A stretch of DNA of 64,000 nucleotides. Origin: UBA3537 sp964219345. GTDB lineage: Bacteria; Bacteroidota; Bacteroidia; Flavobacteriales; Flavobacteriaceae. The first letter of the stretch is position 1. Every line of letters begins with the position of its first letter. The stretch is from assembly GCA_964219345.1 (NCBI GenBank), contig CAXPPN010000023.1, forward strand, positions 1 to 64,000, in the 5' to 3' direction. The position numbers and the translations under genes are program-made. This document shows, piece after piece, positions 43,355 to 52,265 of the stretch. The notes below the pieces were generated by a model. The model was not told where the DNA came from. It ran no database searches and saw only the letters and a program-made list of their open reading frames with translations.

Positions 43355-44458
43355 GTGGTGGGCGAAACAACTTTAGAAATCAATCTTTCTGCACTAAAAA
43401 ATAATTTTGACATACTCCGTGCCAAAATTAACAAAAACACCATGTTGCTCGCTGTGGTTAAGGCTTTTGCTTATGGAAGTGATGCTGTAAAAATTGCTCA
43501 ATTTTTAGAAGAGCTAGGGGTTAATTATTTTGCGGTAGCTTACGTCAATGAAGGAGTGTTGTTGAGAAAATCGGGTATAAAAACACCAATTCTTGTTCTT
43601 CATCCTCAACCTATAAATTTTGAGCTTCTTATAAAATTTAATCTCGAGCCAAGTTTATATAGTTTTAATACTTTGAGAGCTTTTATTGAAGTTGCAAATG
43701 CCAATTCAAAAGAAAATTTTCCTGTACATATCAAATTTAATACTGGTCTTAATCGTCTTGGGTTTGCACAAAAACAAATAGAGGACGTTGTTGGTGTCAT
43801 CACTTCTAATCATTCTATTCATGTAAAATCTGTCTTCTCACACTTAGCCGCTAGTGAGGATGAAAAAGAACGAGATTTCTCTTTAAATCAAATTGATCTT
43901 TTTCATAACATATCTGAGGCGTTTCAATCTTTATGTGGTTATTCGTTTATACGGCATCTTTGTAATACTTCTGGTGTGTTGAACTTTCCAGAAGCTCAAT
44001 TCGACATGGTTCGCTGTGGTATAGGAATTTATGGTTTTGACAACATGAAAAATAACAGTCATAAATTTATACCTGTTGCAGCGCTCAAAACAATTATTTC
44101 TCAAATTCACACTGTTGAAAAAGGTCAAAGTGTGGGATATAATAGGGCATTTATTGCTAAGCATAATAAAAAAATTGCAACTTTGCCCATTGGTCACGCA
44201 GATGGTATTGGCAGACAATATGGTAATGGGGCGGGGGCGGTATATATTCAAGGGAAAAGAGCATCAATTATAGGAAATGTTTGTATGGATATGATTATGG
44301 TTGACGTTTCAGAAATCGATTGTAATGAAGGGGATGAAGTTATTCTTTTTGATAAAATTACAACCGCCGAAGAATTCGCAATAAACGGAAACACCATTTC
44401 TTATGAGCTTCTTACAGGAATTTCTCAGCGTGTAAAACGCGTTTTCATTTCTGGATAA
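43355..44458 (+). CDS. alr: Alanine racemase
   Basis: This 367-residue PLP enzyme makes D-alanine for peptidoglycan. The cofactor lysine is in LAVVKAFAYGSDA (about residue 32). RLGFAQKQIEDV (about 128), LCNTSGVLNFPEAQFDMVRCGIGIYG (quoted in part, about 205) and the catalytic Tyr in VGYNRAFIAKHNKKIA (about 258) follow, with GNVCMDMIMVDVS near 302. The start is GTG at 43355, five bases after tdk. Unlike many Bacteroidota, it is a stand-alone protein, not fused to MurF. Confidence 0.95.
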   Translation: MVGETTLEINLSALKNNFDILRAKINKNTMLLAVVKAFAYGSDAVKIAQFLEELGVNYFAVAYVNEGVLLRKSGIKTPILVLHPQPINFELLIKFNLEPSLYSFNTLRAFIEVANANSKENFPVHIKFNTGLNRLGFAQKQIEDVVGVITSNHSIHVKSVFSHLAASEDEKERDFSLNQIDLFHNISEAFQSLCGYSFIRHLCNTSGVLNFPEAQFDMVRCGIGIYGFDNMKNNSHKFIPVAALKTIISQIHTVEKGQSVGYNRAFIAKHNKKIATLPIGHADGIGRQYGNGAGAVYIQGKRASIIGNVCMDMIMVDVSEIDCNEGDEVILFDKITTAEEFAINGNTISYELLTGISQRVKRVFISG

Positions 44459-44518
44459 TTTGTTTAGTTTTTTTATTTTAGATAAGTTAGCAGAAGTATT
44501 AACCTAAATCTAAAATTT

Positions 44519-44911
44519 ATGCTTAAAGAATTTAAAGAATTTGCAATGAAAGGCAACCTGGTCGATATCGCAGTTGCTTTTGTTATGGGGGCAGCATTCA
44601 AAGATGTTGTAACCAGTTTTACTGGTGGAATTGTTTCGCCGTTAATTGGTCTAATTTTCAAGTCAGATTTCAAAGACCTAAAATATGTAATTCAAGACGG
44701 AACTGTTAATGGTGACGGTGTTATTGAAGGAGAGACAGCAATTATGTGGGGTGAATTTCTTACCTATGTTATAGACTTCTTAATTGTAGCTTTTGTGATG
44801 TTCTTAGTTATTAAGGGGATAAACACCTTAAAACGAAAAGAAGAAGAGACGCCTTCAGGACCATCAGACAACGAACTTTTGTCTGAAATTAGAGATTTGT
44901 TAAAAAATTAG
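44519..44911 (+). CDS. mscL: Large-conductance mechanosensitive channel
   Basis: This 130-residue inner-membrane channel opens under osmotic down-shock. The N-terminal amphipathic helix LKEFKEFAMKGNLVDIAVAF leads into TM1 with VMGAAFKDVVTSFTGGIVSP (pore-lining AAF). A periplasmic loop of about 30 residues follows, then TM2 (about 80-102, FLIVAFVMFLVIKGINTL) and a charged C-terminal helix with LLSEIRDLLKN. The length is normal. It is a single gene with its own terminator. Confidence 0.96.
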   Translation: MLKEFKEFAMKGNLVDIAVAFVMGAAFKDVVTSFTGGIVSPLIGLIFKSDFKDLKYVIQDGTVNGDGVIEGETAIMWGEFLTYVIDFLIVAFVMFLVIKGINTLKRKEEETPSGPSDNELLSEIRDLLKN

Positions 44912-44926
44912 AGGTTTTTTTATAAT

Positions 44927-44950
44927 AAGGGCAAACAATCGCCCTTTTTT
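44927..44950 (+). terminator. Intrinsic terminator after mscL
   Basis: The arms AAGGGC and GCCCTT enclose an eight-base loop and are followed by a T-run, 16 nt past the mscL stop. Confidence 0.75.
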
Positions 44951-44987
44951 ATTTTTAAAAATCAAGGAAAAGTACCCGCTTATTTAT

Positions 44988-44995
44988 TAATTTTG
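44988..44995 (+). promoter_or_regulatory. TAnnTTTG promoter element of asd
   Basis: TAATTTTG matches the flavobacterial -7 consensus, 26 nt before the asd start. It follows directly after the mscL terminator, as expected for a new transcription unit. No clear -33 TTG was found. Confidence 0.45.
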
Positions 44996-45021
44996 TGCTC
45001 TAATTTTTAAGAAGTCACAAA

Positions 45022-46020
45022 ATGAAAATAGCAGTAGTTGGCGCAACAGGAATGGTAGGTACCATTATGATGAAATTGTTGGAAGAACGAAACTTTCCTG
45101 TTTCCGAATTAATTCCAGTAGCTTCTGAACGAAGTGTCGGAAAAATTGTAACGTTCAAAGGGAAAGATTACAAAATTGTTGGTCTCGATAAAGCTGTGTC
45201 TCTAAAGCCTGAAATTGCTATATTTTCTGCAGGGGGTGATACATCTCTTGCTTGGGCGCCAAAATTTGCTGAAGCTGGATGTGTTGTCATCGATAATTCC
45301 TCTGCTTGGCGAATGGATCCTACAAAAAAACTTGTGGTTCCTGAAATTAATGCAAATGTTATCACTTCAGATGATAAAATTATTGCAAACCCTAACTGTT
45401 CTACAATTCAATTAGTTATGGCTCTTGCGCCTTTACACAATCGCTATAAAATGAAGCGTGTTGTTGTCTCAACTTATCAATCTGTTTCAGGAACTGGGGT
45501 AAAAGCAGTTCGACAAATGGAAAATGAAATTCATGGTAAGAGTGATGAAATGGCATATCCTTATCAAATCTTCAAAAATGCTTTACCACATTGTGATGTT
45601 TTTCTAGATAATGGATACACAAAAGAAGAAATGAAGCTCGCCAAAGAGCCACAAAAAATACTTAACGACAACTCTTTTGCTGTTACCGCAACCGCTGTAA
45701 GAATTCCAACAGCTGGCGGTCATTCAGAATCAGTCAATGTTGAATTTGAAGAAGATTTTGAATTGAGTGAAGTAAGAAAAATTCTGAGTCAAATGCCTGG
45801 TGTTACTGTTCAAGACAATCCTGACACCAATACATATCCGATGCCTATTTTTGCTCATAACAAAGATGATGTTTTTGTTGGTCGACTGCGTCGAGACGAA
45901 AGCATACCTAACACTTTAAACATGTGGATTGTTGCTGATAATCTAAGAAAAGGCGCTGCAACAAACGCCATTCAAATCGCTGAGTACATGGTAGAACATG
46001 TGTTTTCGCCAGCATCATAA
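45022..46020 (+). CDS. asd: Aspartate-semialdehyde dehydrogenase
   Basis: This 332-residue enzyme makes aspartate semialdehyde for lysine/diaminopimelate, threonine and methionine. The Rossmann loop is VGATGMVGTIM (residue 6). The catalytic Cys is in IANPNCSTIQLVMAL (about 130), and the substrate-binding region is SVSGTGVKAVRQMENE (about 158). RIPTAGGHSESVNVEF (about 233) contains the general-base His. It ends one base into the start of the ABC ATPase (TAATG), so the two are translationally coupled. Confidence 0.96.
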   Translation: MKIAVVGATGMVGTIMMKLLEERNFPVSELIPVASERSVGKIVTFKGKDYKIVGLDKAVSLKPEIAIFSAGGDTSLAWAPKFAEAGCVVIDNSSAWRMDPTKKLVVPEINANVITSDDKIIANPNCSTIQLVMALAPLHNRYKMKRVVVSTYQSVSGTGVKAVRQMENEIHGKSDEMAYPYQIFKNALPHCDVFLDNGYTKEEMKLAKEPQKILNDNSFAVTATAVRIPTAGGHSESVNVEFEEDFELSEVRKILSQMPGVTVQDNPDTNTYPMPIFAHNKDDVFVGRLRRDESIPNTLNMWIVADNLRKGAATNAIQIAEYMVEHVFSPAS

Positions 46021-46937
46021 TGCTTTCTGTTAAAAACGTTGATTTTTGCTATAATAATAGCATAACACTAAGTAATATTTCTTTGAATGTTCAAGCAGGG
46101 GAGTATCTTGCTGTTGTGGGGGAAAGTGGTTCTGGAAAAAGTACATTATTAAAATTAATTTACGGGGAGTTTGATGTAAACAATGGCTCCATTTCATGGA
46201 ACTCAACTCCTATTTTGGGCCCAAAAGACAAACTTATTGTTGGCCACAACTTTATGAAGTACGTTGCTCAAGAGTTTGATTTAATGCCTTTCACAACCGT
46301 TGGTGAAAACATTGGAACACACCTTTCTAATTTCTTTCCAAAAGAAAAAGAAAAACGCATCCAAGAACTACTTGCTGTTGTTGAACTTGAAAAATATCAG
46401 TCCACAAAAGTAAAACATCTTAGCGGTGGACAAAAACAGCGCGTTGCTCTAGCAAAAGCTCTAGCTAAACAACCTGAAATTCTATTGCTAGACGAACCAT
46501 TCAGTCATATTGACAATTTTAAAAAGCAATCGTTAAGGAAAAACTTATTTCATTTTTTGAAAGCTAAAAATATAGCCTGTATTGTGGCTACTCACGACAA
46601 AAATGATGTTTTGGCTTTTGCTGATAATATGATTGTTTTAAACCGTGGTAAAATCTTACTTGAAGGTTTCCCTAAAGACCTTTACTTAAACCCTAAAAAC
46701 CCTTTGCTTGCGGCTTTTTTTTCAGAATACTGTATAATTGATGGCGCTATCTTTTATGCACACCAAATAAAAGTTTCTGAAAAAGGAACAATTAAAGCAG
46801 AAGTTAGAGATTGCTATTTTCAAGGAACACACTTTTTGATAGAGGCAGAAACTGATAATGAAATCATCTGCTTTAACCACACATCATCTATTAAAACAAA
46901 AGAGTGTGTGCTGCTGCTAGCTAAAAAAGATATCTAA
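46020..46937 (+). CDS. Orphan ABC-transporter ATPase with C-terminal TOBE-like domain
   Basis: This 305-residue ATP-binding subunit has Walker A GESGSGKSTLLK (about residue 36), Q-loop VAQEFDLMPF (about 83), signature LSGGQKQRVALAKAL (about 138) and Walker B LLLDEPFSHID (about 160). The switch His lies in ATHDKNDV (about 195). The last 75 residues look like a short TOBE/MOP regulatory domain, as in PotA/FbpC-type importers. No permease or binding protein lies beside it, so the substrate is unknown. It is coupled to asd by a one-base overlap. Confidence 0.88.
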   Translation: MLSVKNVDFCYNNSITLSNISLNVQAGEYLAVVGESGSGKSTLLKLIYGEFDVNNGSISWNSTPILGPKDKLIVGHNFMKYVAQEFDLMPFTTVGENIGTHLSNFFPKEKEKRIQELLAVVELEKYQSTKVKHLSGGQKQRVALAKALAKQPEILLLDEPFSHIDNFKKQSLRKNLFHFLKAKNIACIVATHDKNDVLAFADNMIVLNRGKILLEGFPKDLYLNPKNPLLAAFFSEYCIIDGAIFYAHQIKVSEKGTIKAEVRDCYFQGTHFLIEAETDNEIICFNHTSSIKTKECVLLLAKKDI

Positions 46938-47009
46938 AAATTTTAGTAAATTAGCAGAAACCCAATCATTTTACTTCAAAACATTGTTTTGAACTTAAAT
47001 TATATCACT

Positions 47010-48770
47010 ATGGAGCCTATAAAAAATCACTCTGAAGAAGTTATAAAAAGACTTCCATATCACCTAAAACAATTTATTGTCCCTCAAGATTATGAACAAT
47101 ATACTCCAATCAATCAAGCGGTTTGGAGATATGTAATGCGAAAAAATATTGTACACCTAAAAGACGTTGCACATGAATCATATATTGAGGGGTTAAAAAA
47201 AACAGGAATTGATATTAATTCAATCCCTAGTATTTATGGTATGAATCGAATTCTGAAAGAAATCGGCTGGGCGGCTGTTGCTGTCGATGGTTTTATTCCT
47301 CCAAATGCTTTTATGGAATTTCAAGCCAATAAAGTTCTTGTCATTGCTTCAGACATCAGACAATTAGAACATATTGAATACACGCCTGCTCCTGATATTA
47401 TACATGAGGCTTCCGGTCATGCCCCTATAATTGCCAGCCCAGATTATGCAGAATTTTTGAGGCGTCTTGGCGAGATTGGTGCAAAAGCAATTCTCTCTAA
47501 ATATGATATTGATTTATACGAAGCTGTTCGAAAGCTCTCAATTTTAAAAGAGGCACCTGGCATAGAAGAAAGCGAAATCTTGGCCGCTGAGAAAGAGGTG
47601 AATATTCTACAGAATCAACATCACGAATTCTCAGAAATGGCTCAAATAAGAAATATGCAATGGTGGAGTGTAGAATATGGACTGGTGGGAAGTATGGATA
47701 ACCCAAAAATTTATGGCGCTGGACTTTTGTCTTCCATTGGTGAAAGTGAGTGGTGTATGAGTAATGAGGTTGAAAAAATTCCATATTCCATTGATGTGGC
47801 CAAAAAAGGATTTGATATTACAAAACCACAACCTCAACTTTATGTGACTCCAGATTTTGCTTATTTGATGGAAATTTTAGAAGAATTTGCGAACACATTA
47901 AGTATTCGGAAAGGAGGATATAAAGGTTTGCAAAAACTTATTGACTCTAGAGCTGTTGGGACTATAGAATTGAGCACTGGTCTTCAAATTTCTGGCGTGT
48001 TTACAAAACTAATATTAAATGAAGATAGAGAAGTTGTTTATTTTAAAACTGAAGGGCCTACAGCCTTAGCTTATCGCGATAAAGAGCTTGTGGGACACGG
48101 AATAGAAACACATAAACACGGATATAGCTCGCCACTTGGAATGCTGAAAAGTGTAAATCTGCCTATAGAAAACATGACACCTGTTGATTTAAAGGCGTAT
48201 AATCTTTATGACGGTCAACGGCTTTCCTTTGAGTTCGAAAGCGGTGTAAAAGTAGAAGGGTTAAACATCACTGGAATTCGAAATGTTAAAGGAAAAATTA
48301 TGGTTATTCAACTAAAAGACTGCACCGTAACTTATGGAGAAGAGGTTCTTTTCAAGCCCGAATATGGTGTCTTTGACATGGCTATTGGAAACGAAATAAC
48401 CTCTGCTTTCGCTGGCGCCGCGGATAGTAGTTCATTCCCTAACCTTTACTCTGTTTCTGAAACTAAAACAATCAAAGTAAAGAAAACAAAAAAAGAAATT
48501 GTGCTGGAAAACCTTTACCAAAACGTAAGAGACTGTAGAACAAATGGTAGGTTTTCAAAAGATAATTTAGAGCTTGTTTTTTCTTCTCTAAAAGAAAATT
48601 ACCCTGATGATTGGCTATTACCCTTAGAGCTTTTTGAACTTACAAATGATACTCCATTGGGTTTGAAAATAAAAAACCACCTAGAAAATTTGATAAAAAT
48701 CAAACCCGAAATCACTCATCTCATAAAGTCTGGAATAGAGCTTGTTGAAAAAGCACCCGCTTATTTGTAA
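47010..48770 (+). CDS. Aromatic amino acid hydroxylase with long C-terminal extension
   Basis: This 586-residue iron- and pterin-dependent hydroxylase, of the phenylalanine 4-monooxygenase family, would turn phenylalanine into tyrosine. The iron ligands are visible: His132 and His137 in DIIHEASGHAP and Glu222 in WWSVEYGLVG. The catalytic domain ends near residue 320. The remaining 260 residues are not part of ordinary bacterial PhhA (about 260-300 residues in total). They contain beta-rich segments such as LSTGLQISGVFTKLIL and a helical end. The ATG at 47010 is preferred over a TTG seven codons upstream. Substrate preference (Phe or Trp) is not settled. Confidence 0.88.
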   Translation: MEPIKNHSEEVIKRLPYHLKQFIVPQDYEQYTPINQAVWRYVMRKNIVHLKDVAHESYIEGLKKTGIDINSIPSIYGMNRILKEIGWAAVAVDGFIPPNAFMEFQANKVLVIASDIRQLEHIEYTPAPDIIHEASGHAPIIASPDYAEFLRRLGEIGAKAILSKYDIDLYEAVRKLSILKEAPGIEESEILAAEKEVNILQNQHHEFSEMAQIRNMQWWSVEYGLVGSMDNPKIYGAGLLSSIGESEWCMSNEVEKIPYSIDVAKKGFDITKPQPQLYVTPDFAYLMEILEEFANTLSIRKGGYKGLQKLIDSRAVGTIELSTGLQISGVFTKLILNEDREVVYFKTEGPTALAYRDKELVGHGIETHKHGYSSPLGMLKSVNLPIENMTPVDLKAYNLYDGQRLSFEFESGVKVEGLNITGIRNVKGKIMVIQLKDCTVTYGEEVLFKPEYGVFDMAIGNEITSAFAGAADSSSFPNLYSVSETKTIKVKKTKKEIVLENLYQNVRDCRTNGRFSKDNLELVFSSLKENYPDDWLLPLELFELTNDTPLGLKIKNHLENLIKIKPEITHLIKSGIELVEKAPAYL

Positions 48771-48828
48771 TTAAAATAACACCATTTTTACTATATTTAT
48801 ACCTAATTAAATTTAAAATCAATTTCTT

Positions 48829-49746
48829 ATGTCACTTTTTATGTACCCTTTTCTTTTTTTTGGCGCACTCATTCTTTTTGCCGCGTTTTTTGTTGTTAAA
48901 CAACAAACCGCTGCTATTATAGAGCGTTTTGGAAAATTCCAAAGCATTCGTCATTCTGGACTTCAACTCAAAATTCCTTTGGTCGATAGAATCGCTGGGC
49001 GATTGAGTTTAAAAATTCAACAGTTAGATGTTATTGTTGAAACAAAAACTTTAGATGATGTATTTGTTCGATTAAAAATCTCTGTTCAATATAAAGTGGT
49101 TAGAGAAAAAGTTTATGAAGCATTTTATAAATTAGATTATCCACACGAACAGATTACTTCTTATGTGTTTGATGTTGTCCGCGCCGAAGTGCCAAAAATG
49201 AAACTCGACGATGTTTTTGTTAAAAAGGATGATATTGCTATTGCTGTAAAGACAGAGTTAAACGAAGCTATGATGGACTATGGTTATGACATCATCAAAA
49301 CCCTTGTAACAGATATAGATCCAGATGCTCAGGTAAAAGAGGCGATGAATAGAATTAATGCTTCAGAGCGTGAAAAAATTGCGGCCCAATTTGAAGGTGA
49401 TGCTGCGAGAATTTTAATTGTTGAAAAAGCAAAGGCTGAAGCTGAAAGTAAGCGCCTTCAAGGACAGGGTATCGCTGATCAAAGACGTGAAATTGCTCGT
49501 GGTCTAGAAGAATCTGTTGAGGTGCTTAATAAAGTAGGGATTAACTCTCAAGAGGCTTCTGCACTAATTGTTGTGACACAACATTATGATACGCTTCAAT
49601 CTATTGGGGGTGAATCAAACAGTAACTTAATTTTGTTGCCCAACTCTCCTCAGGCTGGAAGTAATATGCTAAACGATATGGTTGCGAGCTTTACTGCAAG
49701 CAATCAAATAGGAGAGGCTATGAAAAATCAAAAGAAAAAGGGCTAA
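48829..49746 (+). CDS. SPFH/band-7 (stomatin-like) membrane protein
   Basis: In this 305-residue protein an N-terminal membrane segment (residues 3-22) is followed by the band-7 domain (about 23-200): QTAAIIERFGKFQSIRHSGL, LKISVQYKVV and ITSYVFDVVRAEVPKMKLDD. A charged coiled-coil (about 175-235, EGDAARILIVEKAKAEAESK) drives oligomerisation. Such proteins form ring-like scaffolds in the membrane and often act with NfeD or FtsH-type proteases; none is adjacent here. It is a single gene. Confidence 0.93.
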   Translation: MSLFMYPFLFFGALILFAAFFVVKQQTAAIIERFGKFQSIRHSGLQLKIPLVDRIAGRLSLKIQQLDVIVETKTLDDVFVRLKISVQYKVVREKVYEAFYKLDYPHEQITSYVFDVVRAEVPKMKLDDVFVKKDDIAIAVKTELNEAMMDYGYDIIKTLVTDIDPDAQVKEAMNRINASEREKIAAQFEGDAARILIVEKAKAEAESKRLQGQGIADQRREIARGLEESVEVLNKVGINSQEASALIVVTQHYDTLQSIGGESNSNLILLPNSPQAGSNMLNDMVASFTASNQIGEAMKNQKKKG

Positions 49747-49769
49747 GAATAGCTTTTTTTCTATAAAAT

Positions 49770-51797
49770 CTATAACGTTGAGGCCTCTTCGGCTAGTAAC
49801 TTATTGCTATCTGTTGAGGCTTTTTCTATAAAGTCGTTTATTTGCTGATTTCTTTCTTGGCCTTTTTTAAGAAGTTCTTTTAAAACAATCATCACCGCAA
49901 TTCGTGTGCCTGTTTTTTTAGTAGCTGTAGCGAAAAGAGGTTCCAATTCTTCATATAGAATACGAGCAGATATGTGTTTGATTTCTGCTTTTACCTTTTT
50001 CTGCTTTTCCTCTGATAAATTGGTGTATTTTTTACCAAGTTGTTTAATAACATCAATAGGCTTTCGCTCATGTTTTGGATTGGATTGTTTTTGGGAAACC
50101 GCAGCTTTTGGTTTTTGTTTTGCCCAATTATCTCTAAGCCCTACTGTTTTATTAAACACCACCTTTGTGTCTGTACTGTCCTTGTCTACACAAAAATAAC
50201 CCAAACGCTGAAACTGAAAGTGATCATTGGGTTGAACATTTGAAATGTTTGGCTCTACAAAAGCTGTTATTTGATTTAAAGATAGTGGGTTTAAAAATGT
50301 CATAAAATCCTCCTCTTGACTGTCTGGTGCTTCGTGAGAAAATAGGCGGTCATATTCCCTAACTTCTGCTTCTATCGCATGAGCCACAGAAACCCAATGT
50401 AGAGTTCCTTTTACTTTTCTAAGGCTTTCTTCAGTTCCGCTTCCACTTAAACTTTTTGGATCATAAGTACAGTGGATTTCTTGAATCTCCCCATGACCAT
50501 CTTTTATAAGAGACTCTGCTTTTATAATGTATGCATTTTTTAAACGAACTTCTTTTCCAATTGTTAGGCGAAAATATTTTTTGTTTGCTTCTTCTTTAAA
50601 ATCGTCTCGTTCAATATAGAGTGTTTTAGAAAACGGAAGTTTTCTGCTTCCTGATTTTGGATCTTCAGGGTTGTTTTCTGCTTCAAGAAATTCTGTTTTA
50701 TCGGTCTGATAATTTGTTATTATCAATTTTACTGGGTTTAAAACCGCCATAATTCTTGGTGCGGTTTTGTTTAAGTCTTCACGAACACAAAATTCAAGTA
50801 ACGAAACATCAATAATATTGTCTCGTTTGGCAACACCTACACTATTGATAAACTTTTTAATGGACTTTGGTGTATAACCTCTTCTGCGCAAACCGGATAT
50901 GGTTGGCATTCTTGGGTCGTCCCACCCAGAGACGACACCTTCTTCCACCAATCTGAGCAATTTTCTTTTACTCATAATGGTATAATTTAGGTTTAATCGA
51001 GCAAACTCTCTTTGCTTTGGGAGTTTAGGGTATTTATGGGCACTATAATTATAAACACAATTTTTAAACCAATTATATAGTTCGCGATGAGGCTTGAATT
51101 CTAAAGAACATAAAGAATGAGAAATTTGTTCTATATAATCGCTTTCGCCATGTGTCCAATCATACATTGGATAGATACACCAATTAGTTCCTGTTCTGTG
51201 ATGGGAGGCGTGTAAAATTCTATACATGATGGGGTCTCGCATCAACATGTTTGTATGTTTCATATCAATTTTGGCGCGAAGCACATGAGTTCCTGCATCA
51301 AAGTCTCCATTACGCATTTGTTGAAACAACTCAAGGTTTTGTTCTATTGTTCTATTGCGATATAGGCCTTCTACGCCGGGTTGTGTAGGTGTTCCTTTTT
51401 GTTCTGCCATACTTTCGCTTGATTGCGAATCAACATAGGCTTTGCCGTCTTTTATCATTAGAACTGCCCAATCAAAAAGTTGGTCAAAATAATCTGATGA
51501 GTAACATTCTTCTTCCCACTTATAACCCAGCCAAGCAATATCCTCCTTGATGGCATCTACATAAGCTTGCTCTTCTTTTGTTGGATTGGTGTCATCAAAT
51601 CTTAGGTTAACTGGAGCGTCATACTTTTCTCCTAACCCAAAACTTATTCCTATGGCTTTTGTGTGTCCAATGTGAAGATAGCCGTTGGGCTCTGGCGGAA
51701 AACGAAAACGTAAATCCTTTTTACTCAGACCGTTTTTTAAATCGTCTTCTACAATTTGTTCTATAAAATTTAAAGGTTTACTGTTCTCTGTCGCCAT
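49770..51797 (-). CDS. glnS: Glutaminyl-tRNA synthetase
   Basis: This 675-residue class I synthetase charges tRNA-Gln. HIGH region: FPPEPNGYLHIGHTKAI (about 29). The KMSKS-like site is IMSKRKLLRLVEEGVVSGWDDPRMPT (quoted in parts, about 272). The glutaminyl-type pattern HSLCSLEFKPHRELYNWF (about 225) separates it from GluRS. A C-terminal extension of about 110 residues, helical and basic (about 565-675), exceeds the E. coli length (554); it may aid tRNA binding. It is divergent from folB. Confidence 0.94.
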   Translation of the reverse strand: MATENSKPLNFIEQIVEDDLKNGLSKKDLRFRFPPEPNGYLHIGHTKAIGISFGLGEKYDAPVNLRFDDTNPTKEEQAYVDAIKEDIAWLGYKWEEECYSSDYFDQLFDWAVLMIKDGKAYVDSQSSESMAEQKGTPTQPGVEGLYRNRTIEQNLELFQQMRNGDFDAGTHVLRAKIDMKHTNMLMRDPIMYRILHASHHRTGTNWCIYPMYDWTHGESDYIEQISHSLCSLEFKPHRELYNWFKNCVYNYSAHKYPKLPKQREFARLNLNYTIMSKRKLLRLVEEGVVSGWDDPRMPTISGLRRRGYTPKSIKKFINSVGVAKRDNIIDVSLLEFCVREDLNKTAPRIMAVLNPVKLIITNYQTDKTEFLEAENNPEDPKSGSRKLPFSKTLYIERDDFKEEANKKYFRLTIGKEVRLKNAYIIKAESLIKDGHGEIQEIHCTYDPKSLSGSGTEESLRKVKGTLHWVSVAHAIEAEVREYDRLFSHEAPDSQEEDFMTFLNPLSLNQITAFVEPNISNVQPNDHFQFQRLGYFCVDKDSTDTKVVFNKTVGLRDNWAKQKPKAAVSQKQSNPKHERKPIDVIKQLGKKYTNLSEEKQKKVKAEIKHISARILYEELEPLFATATKKTGTRIAVMIVLKELLKKGQERNQQINDFIEKASTDSNKLLAEEASTL

Positions 51798-51850
51798 AGA
51801 TAATTGTCTTCTGAGTAAAATCTAACCACAAAATTAATCAATTAAAAAGA

Positions 51851-51885
51851 TTGTTAATATATCTTTAGTATAAATGTTACTTTTG
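51851..51885 (+). promoter_or_regulatory. Flavobacterial promoter of folB
   Basis: TTG (51851-51853), a 24-nt spacer and TACTTTTG (51878-51885) lie 18 nt before the folB start. The -7 box is a perfect TAnnTTTG; the spacing is one base over the usual range. Confidence 0.6.
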
Positions 51886-51903
51886 TAAACTAAAAAATTA
51901 ATA

Positions 51904-52263
51904 ATGGGGATTATAAAGGTTGAAAATATAAGAGTTTATGCCTACCATGGTTGTTTGGAAGAAGAGACTATTATTGGAAGCAACTACAGAGTAGATGTTT
52001 CTGTAAGGGCTTGTCTTATTAAATCCGCAAAAACAGATGCTCTAGTTGACACTGTTGACTATGTCACTTTGAATGCAATTGTTGTAGAAGAGATGAGCAA
52101 ACCATCTAAGCTTCTAGAAGCCGTTGTTCAACGAATTTTAGATCGTATTTTTAGTGCTTGCAAAGAAGTTGAGTGGGCTTCTGTCTCAGTCTCAAAACTA
52201 AACCCTCCTATTGGCGGAGATGTGGAAAAAGTTACGGTTGTTTTGGAGCAAAATCGTGTTTAG
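51904..52263 (+). CDS. folB: Dihydroneopterin aldolase
   Basis: This 119-residue enzyme cleaves 7,8-dihydroneopterin in folate synthesis. The opening IRVYAYHGCLEEETIIGSNYRVD contains the catalytic Glu. DTVDYVTLNAIVVEEM (about 58) and the late catalytic Lys in SVSKLNPPIGGDVEKV (about 97) are typical. The length matches the family. It is a single gene, convergent with the lipid kinase (3 nt apart). Confidence 0.94.
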   Translation: MGIIKVENIRVYAYHGCLEEETIIGSNYRVDVSVRACLIKSAKTDALVDTVDYVTLNAIVVEEMSKPSKLLEAVVQRILDRIFSACKEVEWASVSVSKLNPPIGGDVEKVTVVLEQNRV

Positions 52264-52265
52264 AT

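Noticed and set aside
46989..47009. TTG start seven codons upstream of the hydroxylase ATG
   Set aside because: The extra residues are not conserved and the ATG is better placed before the family start.
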